Origin: Massospora cicadina
Lineage: Eukaryota; Entomophthoromycota; Entomophthoromycetes; Entomophthorales; Entomophthoraceae
Length of the DNA stretch: 64,000 nucleotides
Direction: 5' to 3'
NCBI GenBank assembly: GCA_022478985.1
Contig: JAKSZP010014451.1
Location: 186,001 to 250,000 of the forward strand
Shown: positions 53,561 through 63,382 of the stretch, one piece after another
How the letters are laid out: each line of letters starts with the position of its first letter
How positions within the stretch are numbered: the first letter of the stretch is position 1
Notes under the pieces: model-generated
Told to the model about the DNA's origin: nothing
The model's input: only the letters and a program-made list of their open reading frames with translations
Database searches by the model: none
Position numbers and translations under genes: made by a program

Positions 53561-54540
53561 TCACCTAGAGCTAATGATGGGGTTTTATAACCCAAAATCC
53601 CTTAGACTTCCAATGCTATGGATGTCATCAATAGCTTCTACAGGAAGGAGGCAATCATAAGCATCTGGAGTATTAAGCTTCACTGTTCTAGGTTTTTCAG
53701 TGAGGTTAGCCACCAGAGCCAATATGGATCCAGCATAGGCAGAGTCTAAAATTTTCAGAAAGGTTAGGACCTCCTGGACGGATGGGTTATCTATGTCTCC
53801 TATTTCCAGCATTTCTTCCTGAGTGATTATTGATATGTACACGGGTACTTATGATGACCTGGGACTTTGGCAGTATAGTAATAATCATAGGCAAGTAAAT
53901 AAGCATGGCCTCTTGATCATCTGCCTCAAGGGGTATCCATACTTGAAAACCTCTTGCATGACATTTGAGCCTATAAATCTGACTTTTTATTTTCAAAAGG
54001 CAAGCCAAGCTTTACCATGAGTTTTGGTGCCATGGGGAGTTTCAAAACCTCATGGGACCCTATGTCCTAAAAGGGATAAGAATCCTTCACAGTTCATGAT
54101 GGCGGAATATCACCAGTGAAACTGAGTCCCAAAAAAGGTTGTAACTCAGGTTTTTAATGCAATGGCTGAGATATTAACTGAAAGATTTTCAAAGTGAATG
54201 GTAGCAAGGAATAGGCCCCAATATACATAGTGCATTAGGGTCCAGCTGTGATGTAACACATGTAGTGAGCAAGTTGGGAGTGACTTTGATGCGCTTCATC
54301 AATTTAGACGAAATTACATTTATGGAAGACCCAAGTCAACAATGTTATAGTGAGAATTTTACTATTCTAAACTGTAACACGTGTAGCTAAACTTCCAAAC
54401 TGAGGGGTTAGATTGAGGAACATAAGATTAATCATAATAAGAGTAAGCAGTATCAGGTTCTTTATTATCAATGGGTACTGAATCATCTTCTTATGATACA
54501 ACAACATTAGACTCATTGGAGGCCAATGTAAGTTTTCAAA
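53561..54540 (-). pseudogene. Element G protease and pre-RT linker region
   Basis: The open minus frame 53585-53842 (SVQEVLTFLKIL...TPDAYDCLLPVEAID) matches in layout the segment before RT fingers in other elements. 53787-54008 is a further open piece. No D-S-G loop can be placed. Confidence 0.5.
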
Positions 54541-55620
54541 TCAGTACAGGGATGTCAGCATGAATTATCTCTTCCTTCATTCTGACTGACCTTTTCCAGA
54601 TTCCTTGGCAAGTCTTTTTTAACAATATTTGCTAGAACGGAACATATTGCAATAGGACCATCGAATTCTGGGGGTTTTCTGGTTCTCAACAACATGGACA
54701 TTGATGAAAGCTGGTAGAGACGGACGTAGAGGACTTGGGATCCAGTATATACACAGGAATTATAAAGTGCTTCCTTAATTCTCCAGATACAGGTGAAATT
54801 GTTCTTCTGGTCAATCATGTGCATTTGGGATTCAAGATAAGATCCTAACGCGTAGAGGACCGCTATTAGGACGTAATCTAATGTAATACATTTACTGGTT
54901 ACCAAGGTTTGTGCTTAGGAATAGAATCAGCTAGTGAACTTAACAAGATTTTCTCTTTTGTTCTATTAAATGGCCATGAACGCCTGCTTCTGATTAGCCA
55001 AGGTTTGGCCGCTTCCAAACTCATGGATTAGGGACATTTCAAGTTGTACCAAGTATAACATTCCTTTAAATGGAGAGTCATAATTCCTGGGAAGTACTAT
55101 TCATGCAGGAGTATATGTGCTTCACCTTCTGATGGTTAGTGACCTCCTCCATTGAGAACTCATAAGCGTAAAAAAGGAGGATATAATTTACTTTCCTGGA
55201 ATAATCTCTTTTGAAATTAGGCAAAAAATAGTCACATTAGGAGTGGAAAGAGCTTTGCAGCAAAAACTAGGGAAAACTCAGAAATTTCAGTTTCTGCATA
55301 GTCACAAGGGGCTTGTTGGTCCAATCATTGTCTTAATACTTTTTAGTTCCTCCTAAGCCTCACCCCAAATTTCATATCAAATAGCTAATTGAGGTTTTGA
55401 GGGCAATTTGCTCCTTCTGAGCTTGCATATTGGTACGTTGAAGGAGAAGCTGACTCTTCAAAGTCACTCAAGCGAGATCCAAAATTTGTGACAGGATTTT
55501 AGGCTGGATGTTGTTTATATTGTCAAGCTTGGTGAATGTGCTAAATGTATACATATTATCTGATAAGGTGTCACTTGGTATAAAAGTTCTATTAAATGAT
55601 GACAAAGTTCAAAAATAAAA
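54541..55620 (-). pseudogene. Element G gag
   Basis: The open minus frame 54555-54905 (116 codons) ends with RTRKPPEFDGPIAICSVLAN, where PPEFDG is a common start of the capsid region in Ty3/gypsy Gag. Further 5', 55380-55570 reads FTKLDNINNIQPKILSQILD and LLLQRTNMQAQKEQIALKTS, a coiled-coil N-terminus. No zinc knuckle is seen. Confidence 0.6.
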
Positions 55621-56042
55621 TGTAAGCCTTAAACTAGCTGAGAGATCAAAAAAATGAAAATTTGAGGTAAAATAAACTTTACCAACTTAAAATTTAACAA
55701 TATCTATAGGACTTGTGGGAACTTGGTGCCTCGGGGGACCTTGTGGCCCTGTATGACCAGGTTCTTTCACTTCCTTCCAGATTGACTTCTTGGTCAGCAC
55801 CCTCATTGTTCTGTATCATCCTTATGACTTTAGAGGTGTGAATCGAGCATCTCAAGGTTCAGGAAGTAGAGATGAGATTCTTGAAGGCATCTCTATTGAT
55901 TCTTATGCATGTGATGCTTCCTGATCAAATCTTGTACTGGTGCCTTCAAGATAAGTTCCATTTATGCAGCTCAATAGTTGACTTGTTAAGGCTCTATTCA
56001 AGAGTAAGGATTTTGACTCGCTCATTGTCTCAAATCCCAACA
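55621..56042 (-). repeat. LTR shared by G (5') and H (3') (422 bp)
   Basis: Plus edges TGTAAGCC and CAAATCCCAACA. It aligns with 44496-44913. Minus-strand purine tract ATCTTGAAGGGAGCTT (56043-56058) of H lies to its right and G gag to its left, so it serves both elements. The plus frame 55872-56066 lies within it. Confidence 0.72.
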
Positions 56043-57240
56043 AAGCTCCCTTCAAGATCCCGTTGAAGTGTAGTAGAGGCTGATGAAATCAGCCATGTAC
56101 TCAGTTGACCACTGTCCCTGATTGACATCAACAATGAAGTACTTTAAGTTCACCTTATGAATGACCTTATAAGGTCCAGAACAAAGAACATCACTCTTGT
56201 TCTGTTGACCTCCAGGTCAAAGATGATAAAAAAAGAATGAGGTACCCTAATTGTAACATTTGTAAGGAGTGTCAGCCGAAATTAAATTGGGATGTCTCCC
56301 TTTCTGTGGTGGTGACAATGCCTTGAGTGGCTAGTGCTTGAAACTGGACAAATTTTATCAGATAAGGCCCACATAATAAATCATAAGTCAGGTATGGAGG
56401 TATCAAGCAGGGACTGAAAGCTATTTAGTAGACGTGGAACAATCCAATATAGGGCTTTGAATGGGGACATCTTGATAATTTGATGGTAGCTTATTCAGTA
56501 AGCAATCAAGGCGCTGGGTAATAATGATACAAGCGAGTAAGGTCAGAGGCAGCCATCTTCCACAAAATTAGAAATGTTTTTTATTAACAAATTCCACTGC
56601 CGCAATAGTCAATGGGTTTTAAGGGGCGGTAGAACTATAGTTAGTTCCAAAAAGCGAAGTTAGTTCTTGGACTACCTGCGAGGTGAAATTTAGCTATTGT
56701 CCAAAAATAAAGTTTATGGGCATCCATGGTGGGTGAAAATGGATCAAATAAGAAAAAGACCGTGGCATTAGCAGAGAAAGTAGGGACAGAAATCGCTTTG
56801 ACCCATTTGATCAAGTGGTCAACGGCCAATGGGATATATTTATGACCATACAACATAATGGGTAGAGGGCCTACTACATAATGCTAATGACAGTGAAAGG
56901 CCTGATGGGGTAACGACTGAGTGTTGGTATTGTTTTGGCCATATCTTGAGATTGACTTGTCATACAAACCTCAAGAAATTCCTGGATGGTCTCAACCATT
57001 CAATCCCAGTAGCATCATTTCTTCCTCCATTTGTGGGTCTTCTTCACTGCCATGTCCCACTTTGCATGCCCTTCTAGGATAATGTCAGTTTAAGAAGAAG
57101 TGTGTATATAAGGGAGCCAATTTTATCAACTTTCTTATACAGCATTCCTTCCTTGATCCAAGTGTCTTGGGTCATTTTTCAGAGCTTAGCTTAGAACTCA
57201 GGTGTTTTCAACTCCCACTGCTCTGGCTAACCAATTAGAT
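56043..57240 (-). pseudogene. Element H integrase
   Basis: GPYKVIHKVNLKYFIVDVNQ (56100-56170) is the C-terminal module. GHKYIPLAVDHLIKWVKAIS (56780-56850) holds Asp 1 in the open frame 56641-56856. The second Asp lies in LFLDNS near 56700. The zinc finger lies near 56960-57070. There are many stops. Confidence 0.72.
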
Positions 57241-57481
57241 CATACAGTCAGTACTCCTCGGGGTTAAAACAGCCAGTGATAGCATCCTAGAGTGACCATC
57301 AGCATACTGGTAAATCCTCCTGCAAATGGACTATAGTAAATTCTTATTTCTGCAGCCTTAGGAACCATATAGCTAATATGGACATCTTGGTCCTTCATTT
57401 GATGCAGCCATTGGAGCCAGGAATGGTCAGTGATTATGGTGAAGTGGGTGCCATAGAGGTAGGGCCTGAAGTGCTTGATCA
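57241..57481 (-). pseudogene. Element H RNase H fragment
   Basis: The open minus frame reads MIKHFRPYLYGTHFTIITDH then SWLQWLHQMKD, the C-terminal half of RNase H with the second Asp kept. It is cut exactly at 57481 by D; the rest would lie beyond the right end of the window. Confidence 0.82.
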
Positions 57482-58120
57482 TGTCATAGAAATGTCAGAA
57501 GAAGTTTAGACTGGCCTGCCAGTTGGGATGTGTAAGCACCCAAACAGAAAGCCAGAATGCCAGAGGCATTGCTGACCAAATGATGCTATATGGATCTGGG
57601 CATTGTAAAATGATGAATTGTGGTGTAGAACAACGGTGAGTATGATCCTGACAATGAACACAATGTGCCCACCCCTGACCCAAGGAACCTTGCTGCAGGG
57701 GGTGGGATCACAGAAATAGTTTCAATAAGTTCATTGGTATATAGGGTAATTTCAACCGGGGAATAAAGGAGATGGATTCTCTATTGCAGTTGGTGAATGT
57801 AAGGCCTCAAGATCCCCGTGTACTGTTGCCAGAAGTTCATGATAGCAGGGTTATAGTGCCAAAAATATCTGACTCGCTGAATCCAATTAATGACGGAGGG
57901 GGCCATAGTGACCATAATTACTGATGGAGCCCATTTGGTATATGGACTGACAGGCCACCAGGGAAACTCCATCAGGGATGCGGCCAGAAGGAGCAATACA
58001 ATTAAATAATTGATTGGTTTTTTTGGGAAAATTTTCATTGTTAGGAAAGGAAGAAAATTGACCAACAATTTTCTCAGTGCAATGCAACTGATTAAATAGT
58101 GGTCAATTGGGGTAGTGACA
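57482..58120 (-). repeat. Element D 3' LTR (639 bp)
   Basis: Plus edges TGTCATAGA and GGTAGTGACA, so the ends form TGTCA/TGACA. It parallels 63383-64000. The first 200 bp differ more (about 10%) than the rest (about 4%) by eye. Confidence 0.88.
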
Positions 58121-58709
58121 AGCTGGGATTGGGACCCTCAAATTTGACCTAACTGGAAAATTATTCGGGAATGGGCGAATTAGTTCCCTGGGAACCAACA
58201 TCAAAAAATTTGGCGATGGTCCAAGTCGCTGTCAGTTTGACCTCAAATGTCTGAACTGAGGCTCGGCTTCATTTCTGATGGTTAATGCAACAGTGTTTGG
58301 CCCAATGAGCGGTGGGAATCCCCCAAGGCCACCCCACATAGAGGTGGGTCAATTTGTTTGGGAATGGGTTCAGGACTCCCAACCTGCCAATGCTCAGTCG
58401 CTGGGCCGTTCGTTTAGTCAGTGGCATCACATCAGCCACAACGCCAGAATTGTCAACAGGGGACTTTGAACCCTCGTTGATGATGTCTGATGCTGTCGCC
58501 TGCCCATCAAGGATGATCCCCAACAACTTTGGTAGGGAGGTGATTTGTTCAATTGGTATGTTGATCAGACTAAAACTGTTGGGCATTCTGGCCAATAAAT
58601 CAGTCTTCAGACCTTTCTGGCACTTTGAGATCTGAACCTTGGGCATATTACCACTTGAATTAGTTCCAATTTATTTCAATTCAACGATCTTGGCACAGAT
58701 TTTGATGAT
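58121..58709 (-). pseudogene. Element D extra C-terminal pol segment
   Basis: Between the last pol stop and the 3' LTR. The frame of the chromodomain ORF continues after TGA (58710) and one TAA (about 58665) into an open stretch 58646-58269 (125 codons: ILDGQATASDIINEGSKSP). Both stops could come from C-to-T changes (CGA, CAA). A plus-strand frame (58354-58635) also runs open here, so coding direction is uncertain. No domain is recognised. Confidence 0.45.
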
Positions 58710-59525
58710 TCACCGTAACAGTTCTGCCAAGGTGAGTGTGGGTACTGGGGGTGGAATCTGAAGCAAAAGAGCTGTTACCCAGTGCTCATCTACTACATGA
58801 GCGAGATCACCCCGAGTAATGAGGGGTACCTCTATCCTCTTCAGCGCCTCCTTGCTCAGGAATGGGAAAATGGCCCGATCAATGCCCTGGGGATGTTCCC
58901 CAGGACTTACATTACCCTTTACTTTTTCCAAAGGAAAGGCCCCACCACCAGGAAACTGCACAAGAGCCACATTCTTGTGCACCTTGGGTAACTTGATTGT
59001 CATAATTGTCATGACTTTTTTTTGGGGGGGGGGGACAGGGAGCTTTGGGGTGGGATATGTGGAACGCTTCAACCAGGTCATGAAATTTGCGCAATCGCGC
59101 GCCTTGACCCAACTGTTTTTGTAGGCTGGATACCCTTTCCATGCCACGAGATATTGTATGGAACATTGGGATTTCCGGGATGCCAGGATAGTCTCTACCT
59201 CAGCCTCTACCCCATTTTTGATGATGATCTGTTCTGGTTCTGTGGGGATTGCACCCTTGAAGGGTGACAGCTGGGAAACATGGAAAACAGAATGCTGCTT
59301 CCAATGTGCAGGGAGCTTCAACTGGAACGCCCCATTACTAAATACCTCCTCCACCAAATGAGGGCCTGAGCGTTTACTAGCGAATTTATGGGAAGGGGCC
59401 TGAATTCTTAAGTGATGGGTATTGAGCATGATGTAGGAGCCCACCATAAAATTGTGACCCAGAAAATGCTTATGATCTGCAAACTGCTTGTAGTCATCCA
59501 TGGCTTTGGTGAGGTTTTCCCGCAC
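58710..59525 (-). CDS. Element D integrase C-terminus, chromodomain and extension
   Basis: An uninterrupted 271-codon frame. Residues 30-100: MLNTHHLRIQAPSHKFASKR then GPHLVEEVFSNGAFQLKLPA, the GPF/Y module. Then HSVFHVSQLSPFKG. Residues about 107-155: EVETILASRKSQCSIQYLVA, WKGYPAYKNSWVKARDC, a chromodomain. It is followed by about 115 Pro/Lys-rich residues with no recognised domain (PVPPPQKKVMTIM). The upstream frame is open to a TAA at 59526, so the ATG is only the first Met after that stop. Confidence 0.88.
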   Translation of the reverse strand: MRENLTKAMDDYKQFADHKHFLGHNFMVGSYIMLNTHHLRIQAPSHKFASKRSGPHLVEEVFSNGAFQLKLPAHWKQHSVFHVSQLSPFKGAIPTEPEQIIIKNGVEAEVETILASRKSQCSIQYLVAWKGYPAYKNSWVKARDCANFMTWLKRSTYPTPKLPVPPPQKKVMTIMTIKLPKVHKNVALVQFPGGGAFPLEKVKGNVSPGEHPQGIDRAIFPFLSKEALKRIEVPLITRGDLAHVVDEHWVTALLLQIPPPVPTLTLAELLR

Positions 59526-60301
59526 TAAGGCTTAAGTTGATCTGATATGGGCAGCGTGGTCTGCGGCAGCTTGAACCTCGGGCAGCAAGCACGGACCAAC
59601 CAAAAATGAAGGATTATAACCCAACGTTGCTTCATAGGGGGAAAACCCCGTGGATGCATGGGTCCCATTATTGCAAGCGAATTGAGTGAGAGGAAGGTCA
59701 TTGGCCCAGATACCCTGCATGGCTGCAGCATAGTAACGCAGGTACTGTTCAAGGACTTGATTGACTCATTTGGTCTGTCCGTCGGACTGGGGATGATATG
59801 CCGTGGAGTGACAGGGGGATATTTTCAGGATCAATAGGAGTTCACTCCAGAACCACGTGGTGAACTGTGAGCCACAGTCACTGATGATCTCCTGGGGGAG
59901 ACCAACCATTGAAAACACATGGCGTACGAAAAGGCGGGCAGTTTCTTCCGATGTAATCATGGAAGTACAAGGTATAAAAAGGGAAAACTTCATGAAGCGA
60001 TCCACCACTACCATCACCGCTGTGAACCCATTAGAACAGGGGAGTTCAACAATAAAGTCCATGGACACCGATGTTCATGGGCCCTCCACCTGCTGTAAGG
60101 GGTGCAGGAGGCCATTTTTACTGGAGCAGTCCAACTTATCCCTGGCAAAAGTAACACAATCAGCGATCCAGGCCAAGTCTTTTGTCAGACCCTCCCAATC
60201 AAAGACCTCTTGATCAAATTAATGCATTTTTTGTTACCAGGATGTCCAACCGTGGGGATTGTGATGTGTGAAGAATACTCCCATTGGAAGGAGGGGGGAA
60301 C
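59526..60301 (-). pseudogene. Element D integrase HHCC and catalytic core
   Basis: Frame 59766-60068: MSMDFIVELPCSNGFTAVMV, VVDRFMKFSLFIP (Asp 1), LPQEIISDCGSQFTTWFWSE (Asp 2), AYHPQSDGQTK then TGA. The catalytic Glu of QTERVNQ reads Lys (QTK) and the next Arg codon is a stop. The core resumes with MQGIWANDLPLTQFACNNGT (59532-59720). The HHCC part (60069-60301) includes VGHPGNKKCINLIKRSL. Confidence 0.88.
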
Positions 60302-61153
60302 TCAGATGTGAGACTGAAAGTAAATGAGTCCCTCCTCTAAGGAGTATAGGAAGTGTTTGTGACTCAAGTGAGCCAACTGCTCGACCAACTCCACGCCCTC
60401 AGGGCAGGCCATTTGACTGGCTAAAACCTGAGCCACCAATGGGACGTCAGGAGCCAAAGTGACAGATGAAACAACAGGGGGAATGATTAACAGGATTTGG
60501 GTGGCAGGAATCATGGTAATGAGGTCCACTTCCTCTGGGTCCGAGGAACAGTGGGCGGGGCTGCGGCTTATAAAATTAAGAAGTACATTGAGCGCACCTT
60601 TTACAAATTCGTATTTAAAGTTAAAACTGCACAGATCCTGATAGGTTTGGGCTTGCCAATGAACCAATTTTTGGGGTTTACAAAATTACAAAAGGACCTG
60701 GTGATCCATGCGGACCATTAATTCATGTTGAGCACCCTGCAACTGATACCTACAATGAGTTAATTCCCATGCAACATCTGACAATTCCTTGTCATATATG
60801 ACCCAAGACTGCTCCATGGCTGTGAACTTCCTGGAAAAGTAAGCAACTGGGTGTTCTAAACCATTGTGCTCCTGAAACAACACCGCTCCCACTGCTACTG
60901 ATGAGGTGTCACATGCAACAATATATGGCTTAGTGGGATTGGCGTGCTTCAAAATGGGCGGAGACACAAACACCTCTTTGATCAATTTGAACGCCTGCTG
61001 GAATTTGAGCATCCAGTGAAATGGTACGTTTTTACCTATAAAGGGGGTGTAGTGGTGCGGCTAGCTGGGAAAGTTCTGGGGAAAATTTTTTAGGAAAATG
61101 ATGGTTCCTAAGAAACTCCAAAGTTGTTTCTGCGTAGTTGGGGTTGGCCATTC
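60302..61153 (-). pseudogene. Element D RNase H
   Basis: Frame 60686-61012: KPYIVACDTSSVAVGAVLFQ (first Asp), VIYDKELSDVAWELTHCRYQ (Glu) and ELMVRMDHQVLL (second Asp position). Frame 60302-60667 continues with FNFKYEFVKGALNVLLNFIS, where the expected N-A-D-A-L-S-R is changed, then a linker to integrase. 61013-61153 is the RT thumb with stops. Confidence 0.85.
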
Positions 61154-61729
61154 TCAGATCACATCTAACTTGTTGGGAGGGATTGCATAACTGTCTTTAA
61201 GAACGAGGTTCCTGAGGAAGGTGACCTCCTCCTTATAAAACTCGCACTTGGAAGGCTTGATGAACAAGCCTGCTTTATGCAAGGCGACCACCACTGCTTC
61301 CAAGTTGGGAGCGTGTTGTTTGGGAGTTGGGGAGTGAACCAGGATATCATTGATGTATGCAACTGCACAGGTAAACTGAAGGTCACCCAGTACATTGTCA
61401 ATCATATGTTGAAACATAGCGGGAGTATTCTTCATCCTGAAGGGCATTACACGGAATTGGAAAATGTTGAGCTTTGTCCAGATCACTGTTAACCATTCCT
61501 GCCCTTTCATTACCCAGATTTGGTTGAAGGCGTTCACTAGATTCAGCTTAGATAACACACAGGATTTGGCGATTGCCTGACTGATCGTCTGCTCTAGAGG
61601 CAAGGGGTAGGGATCAGAAACTGTTATTTTATTTAAGTGGCCATAATCCACGCAGGGACGGAGAGAATCATCCACTTTTTTAGTGAAGAGATGGGGGAGG
61701 CAACAGGCGAGGTCTCCTTGAACAACCAC
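61154..61729 (-). CDS. Element D reverse transcriptase palm
   Basis: An open 191-codon frame: KKVDDSLRPCVDYGHLNKIT, LSKLNLVNAFNQIWVMKGQE (Asp kept but next residues changed), FRVMPFRMKNTPAMFQHMID, CAVAYINDILVHSPTPKQH. The YIDD box reads YIND, consistent with one G-to-A change. It ends KCEFYKEEVTFLRNLVLKD. The frame is internal to Pol. Confidence 0.9.
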   Translation of the reverse strand: MVVQGDLACCLPHLFTKKVDDSLRPCVDYGHLNKITVSDPYPLPLEQTISQAIAKSCVLSKLNLVNAFNQIWVMKGQEWLTVIWTKLNIFQFRVMPFRMKNTPAMFQHMIDNVLGDLQFTCAVAYINDILVHSPTPKQHAPNLEAVVVALHKAGLFIKPSKCEFYKEEVTFLRNLVLKDSYAIPPNKLDVI

Positions 61730-62230
61730 CCTTTTTTCAGCATATCGTCCAACTAGTTATTGAGTGCAATTTCTTCCTCCGCTGTATGAGGATACAACAA
61801 ACAGTTGATGTTCACCGACTCCATGGTCATTAAAAACCCACAATTGAATCTAGTGTGCAGGGGCAGGCGATCCGCCTTTTCCAAGTCGAAGATTCTTCAA
61901 TATCACATTAAACTCTCAGGAAATTCGGCTGGGATTCCCGCAGAAGTGACTAGGGAAGTGATAGAACTGGGTTCATGTGTCTTTTTAGGGTGTCAATCAA
62001 AGGAAATTCTCCTTCCAGATGATCATTAGTAAACAACAACGTATTAGACTCCAAGTGAAACTTTACATGTTGGTGGCACCACCACCACACACGTAAGATC
62101 ACCGGAAACACCAAGTTCAGAATGGCCAAAAAACAATTGCAGACGCTGAACTGGTGATTTTTAAAAGGTACCGGTCAATGAATGACATATGAGGATTGGG
62201 AAGCAGATGAGGCCACCATCACTGAGGGAC
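61730..62230 (-). pseudogene. Element D protease-to-RT segment
   Basis: Minus frames give EKADRLPLHTRFNCGF and NQLDDMLKKGW-like blocks (61740-61890), the standard approach to RT fingers. Sequence to 62230 contains the C-terminal part of protease (FPVILRV). Frameshifts occur at about 61730 and 61900. A plus frame at 61805-62029 is a shadow. Confidence 0.65.
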
Positions 62231-62875
62231 CTACACATCCATTTCCAGTTCTAATTGTTGGGCCAACTCAACACTCATGAAGTTCCCTACAGCTCTGGTA
62301 TCCACCAGGGCCTCAAAGGAGACATGATGCAAGCCAACACTGATCTTCATAGGCAATATGAAATAAGAAAAGTTTTGTTTATTGGAAGATTCAACTGCCT
62401 CCTTTGTGACTGAAGAAATAACTGGTAAATCAGGGGTAAGGTTGGGGGCTTTCGCCAGAGAAAAAATTGGGAGTATGAGGGCGTGGTAAATGACTTCCTC
62501 CATCTGGGACTTAACAGATCCATTTATAGGTGACTCTGTATCAGCCAACTCGGACATGGGGGTTACAGCAGGATCAGTACCCAGATCTACCGCTAATTTG
62601 GAGGTAGGTGCGTCGTCTGCATCTACTTTGGGTAACCCAACCATAAAATTTCCCTTTTGATAATGGGTGACATGGCGGGGGAAGGCATTAATGGTGGTCA
62701 CGGTGGCACATATTTGATCTACTGATCCTTGGATGGTGGACCAGACCTCATGATGAGTGGAATCCAAATCCAAACCTGATCTAAAAACTGCCTGAAGAAT
62801 ATCAATAGAGAAACCTGATGGGGCCAGTTCATGGAATGTAGAAATCAAAGAAGCCAGGTATTAGGCTTCAGCCAT
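62231..62875 (-). CDS. Element D gag C-terminal and protease start
   Basis: From ATG 62875 (MAEA, a TAA four codons in, then YLASLISTFHELAPSGFSID) the frame is open to 62231. Its end, SFEALVDTRAVGNFMSVELA, is the retropepsin loop, but D-S-G reads D-T-R, so activity is doubtful. The middle is acidic and Ser/Thr/Pro-rich. No zinc knuckle is present. Confidence 0.75.
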
Positions 62876-63152
62876 GGTATAGATCAGTCTGAATAGGTGG
62901 TCCAATCGATGACACAGGGGGTTTCAGGGCAGCTGACATGACAGCCATCAGTGGAGTGGGGTATCCAGTTTGTGAGGTAGAACGCAAAAGGACTCTAACC
63001 CAACGCCAGGCATCCCCATCCACAGCGTCTAACAACGCAAGCCCTTGTTGGGCATGAGATAATGCAGAAGCGCTATTAAGCACAATTGCTGTATGCATTT
63101 GCACCTCAGTGAGTGTCAAGGACTTGATTGGCGATCTCCTGGGAAGGGACAT
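62868..63152 (-). pseudogene. Element D upstream ORF, possible gag N-terminus
   Basis: 94 codons (MSLPRRSPIKSLTLTEVQMH, SASALSHAQQGLALLDAV), ending TDLYHG* and overlapping the next frame by 8 nt in a different phase. The -1/+1 overlap may be a frameshift mutation or a programmed one. Position says Gag. No motif decides. Confidence 0.5.
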
Positions 63153-63382
63153 TCAAACTTCCTTCCAGGCTAGCGGAACGAGGAGGAGCCACAATCCGCG
63201 CAGCTTGGATTAAAGAAGATTCCCCAAGGTAGAGTGGATACTTCTCCCAAAATCGGAAAGTGACCAAACAAACACAAACATCAAACTACTGATTGCACAT
63301 TCATTTGGTAAAGGGTAACCACTGCAGCACCCAGTTCGAAGAACAAGGCAGAAGCTGGGTGGAAATAATAATTGGTCGATTA
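63153..63382. other. Element D leader
   Basis: Between the 5' LTR and the first gag frame. No clear primer-binding site: the sequence next to the LTR lacks the expected TGG, and the LTR edge itself is mutated (TATCA for TGTCA). Nothing else is seen. Confidence 0.5.

Larger units (their letters stand above)
44496..56042 (-). mobile_element. Element G: Ty3/gypsy element, interrupted by F, tandem with H
   Basis: Short LTRs (44496-44913, 418 bp; 55621-56042, 422 bp) enclose integrase, RNase H, RT, protease/linker and gag in minus orientation, with F inserted in the integrase. Its right LTR is also the 3' LTR of H, because H integrase starts directly beyond it, so G and H form a head-to-tail tandem sharing one LTR. 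All coding parts are decayed. Confidence 0.75.

Noticed and set aside
59857..60213. 118-codon plus-strand frame
   Set aside because: Shadow of the D integrase, which has clear motifs on the minus strand.
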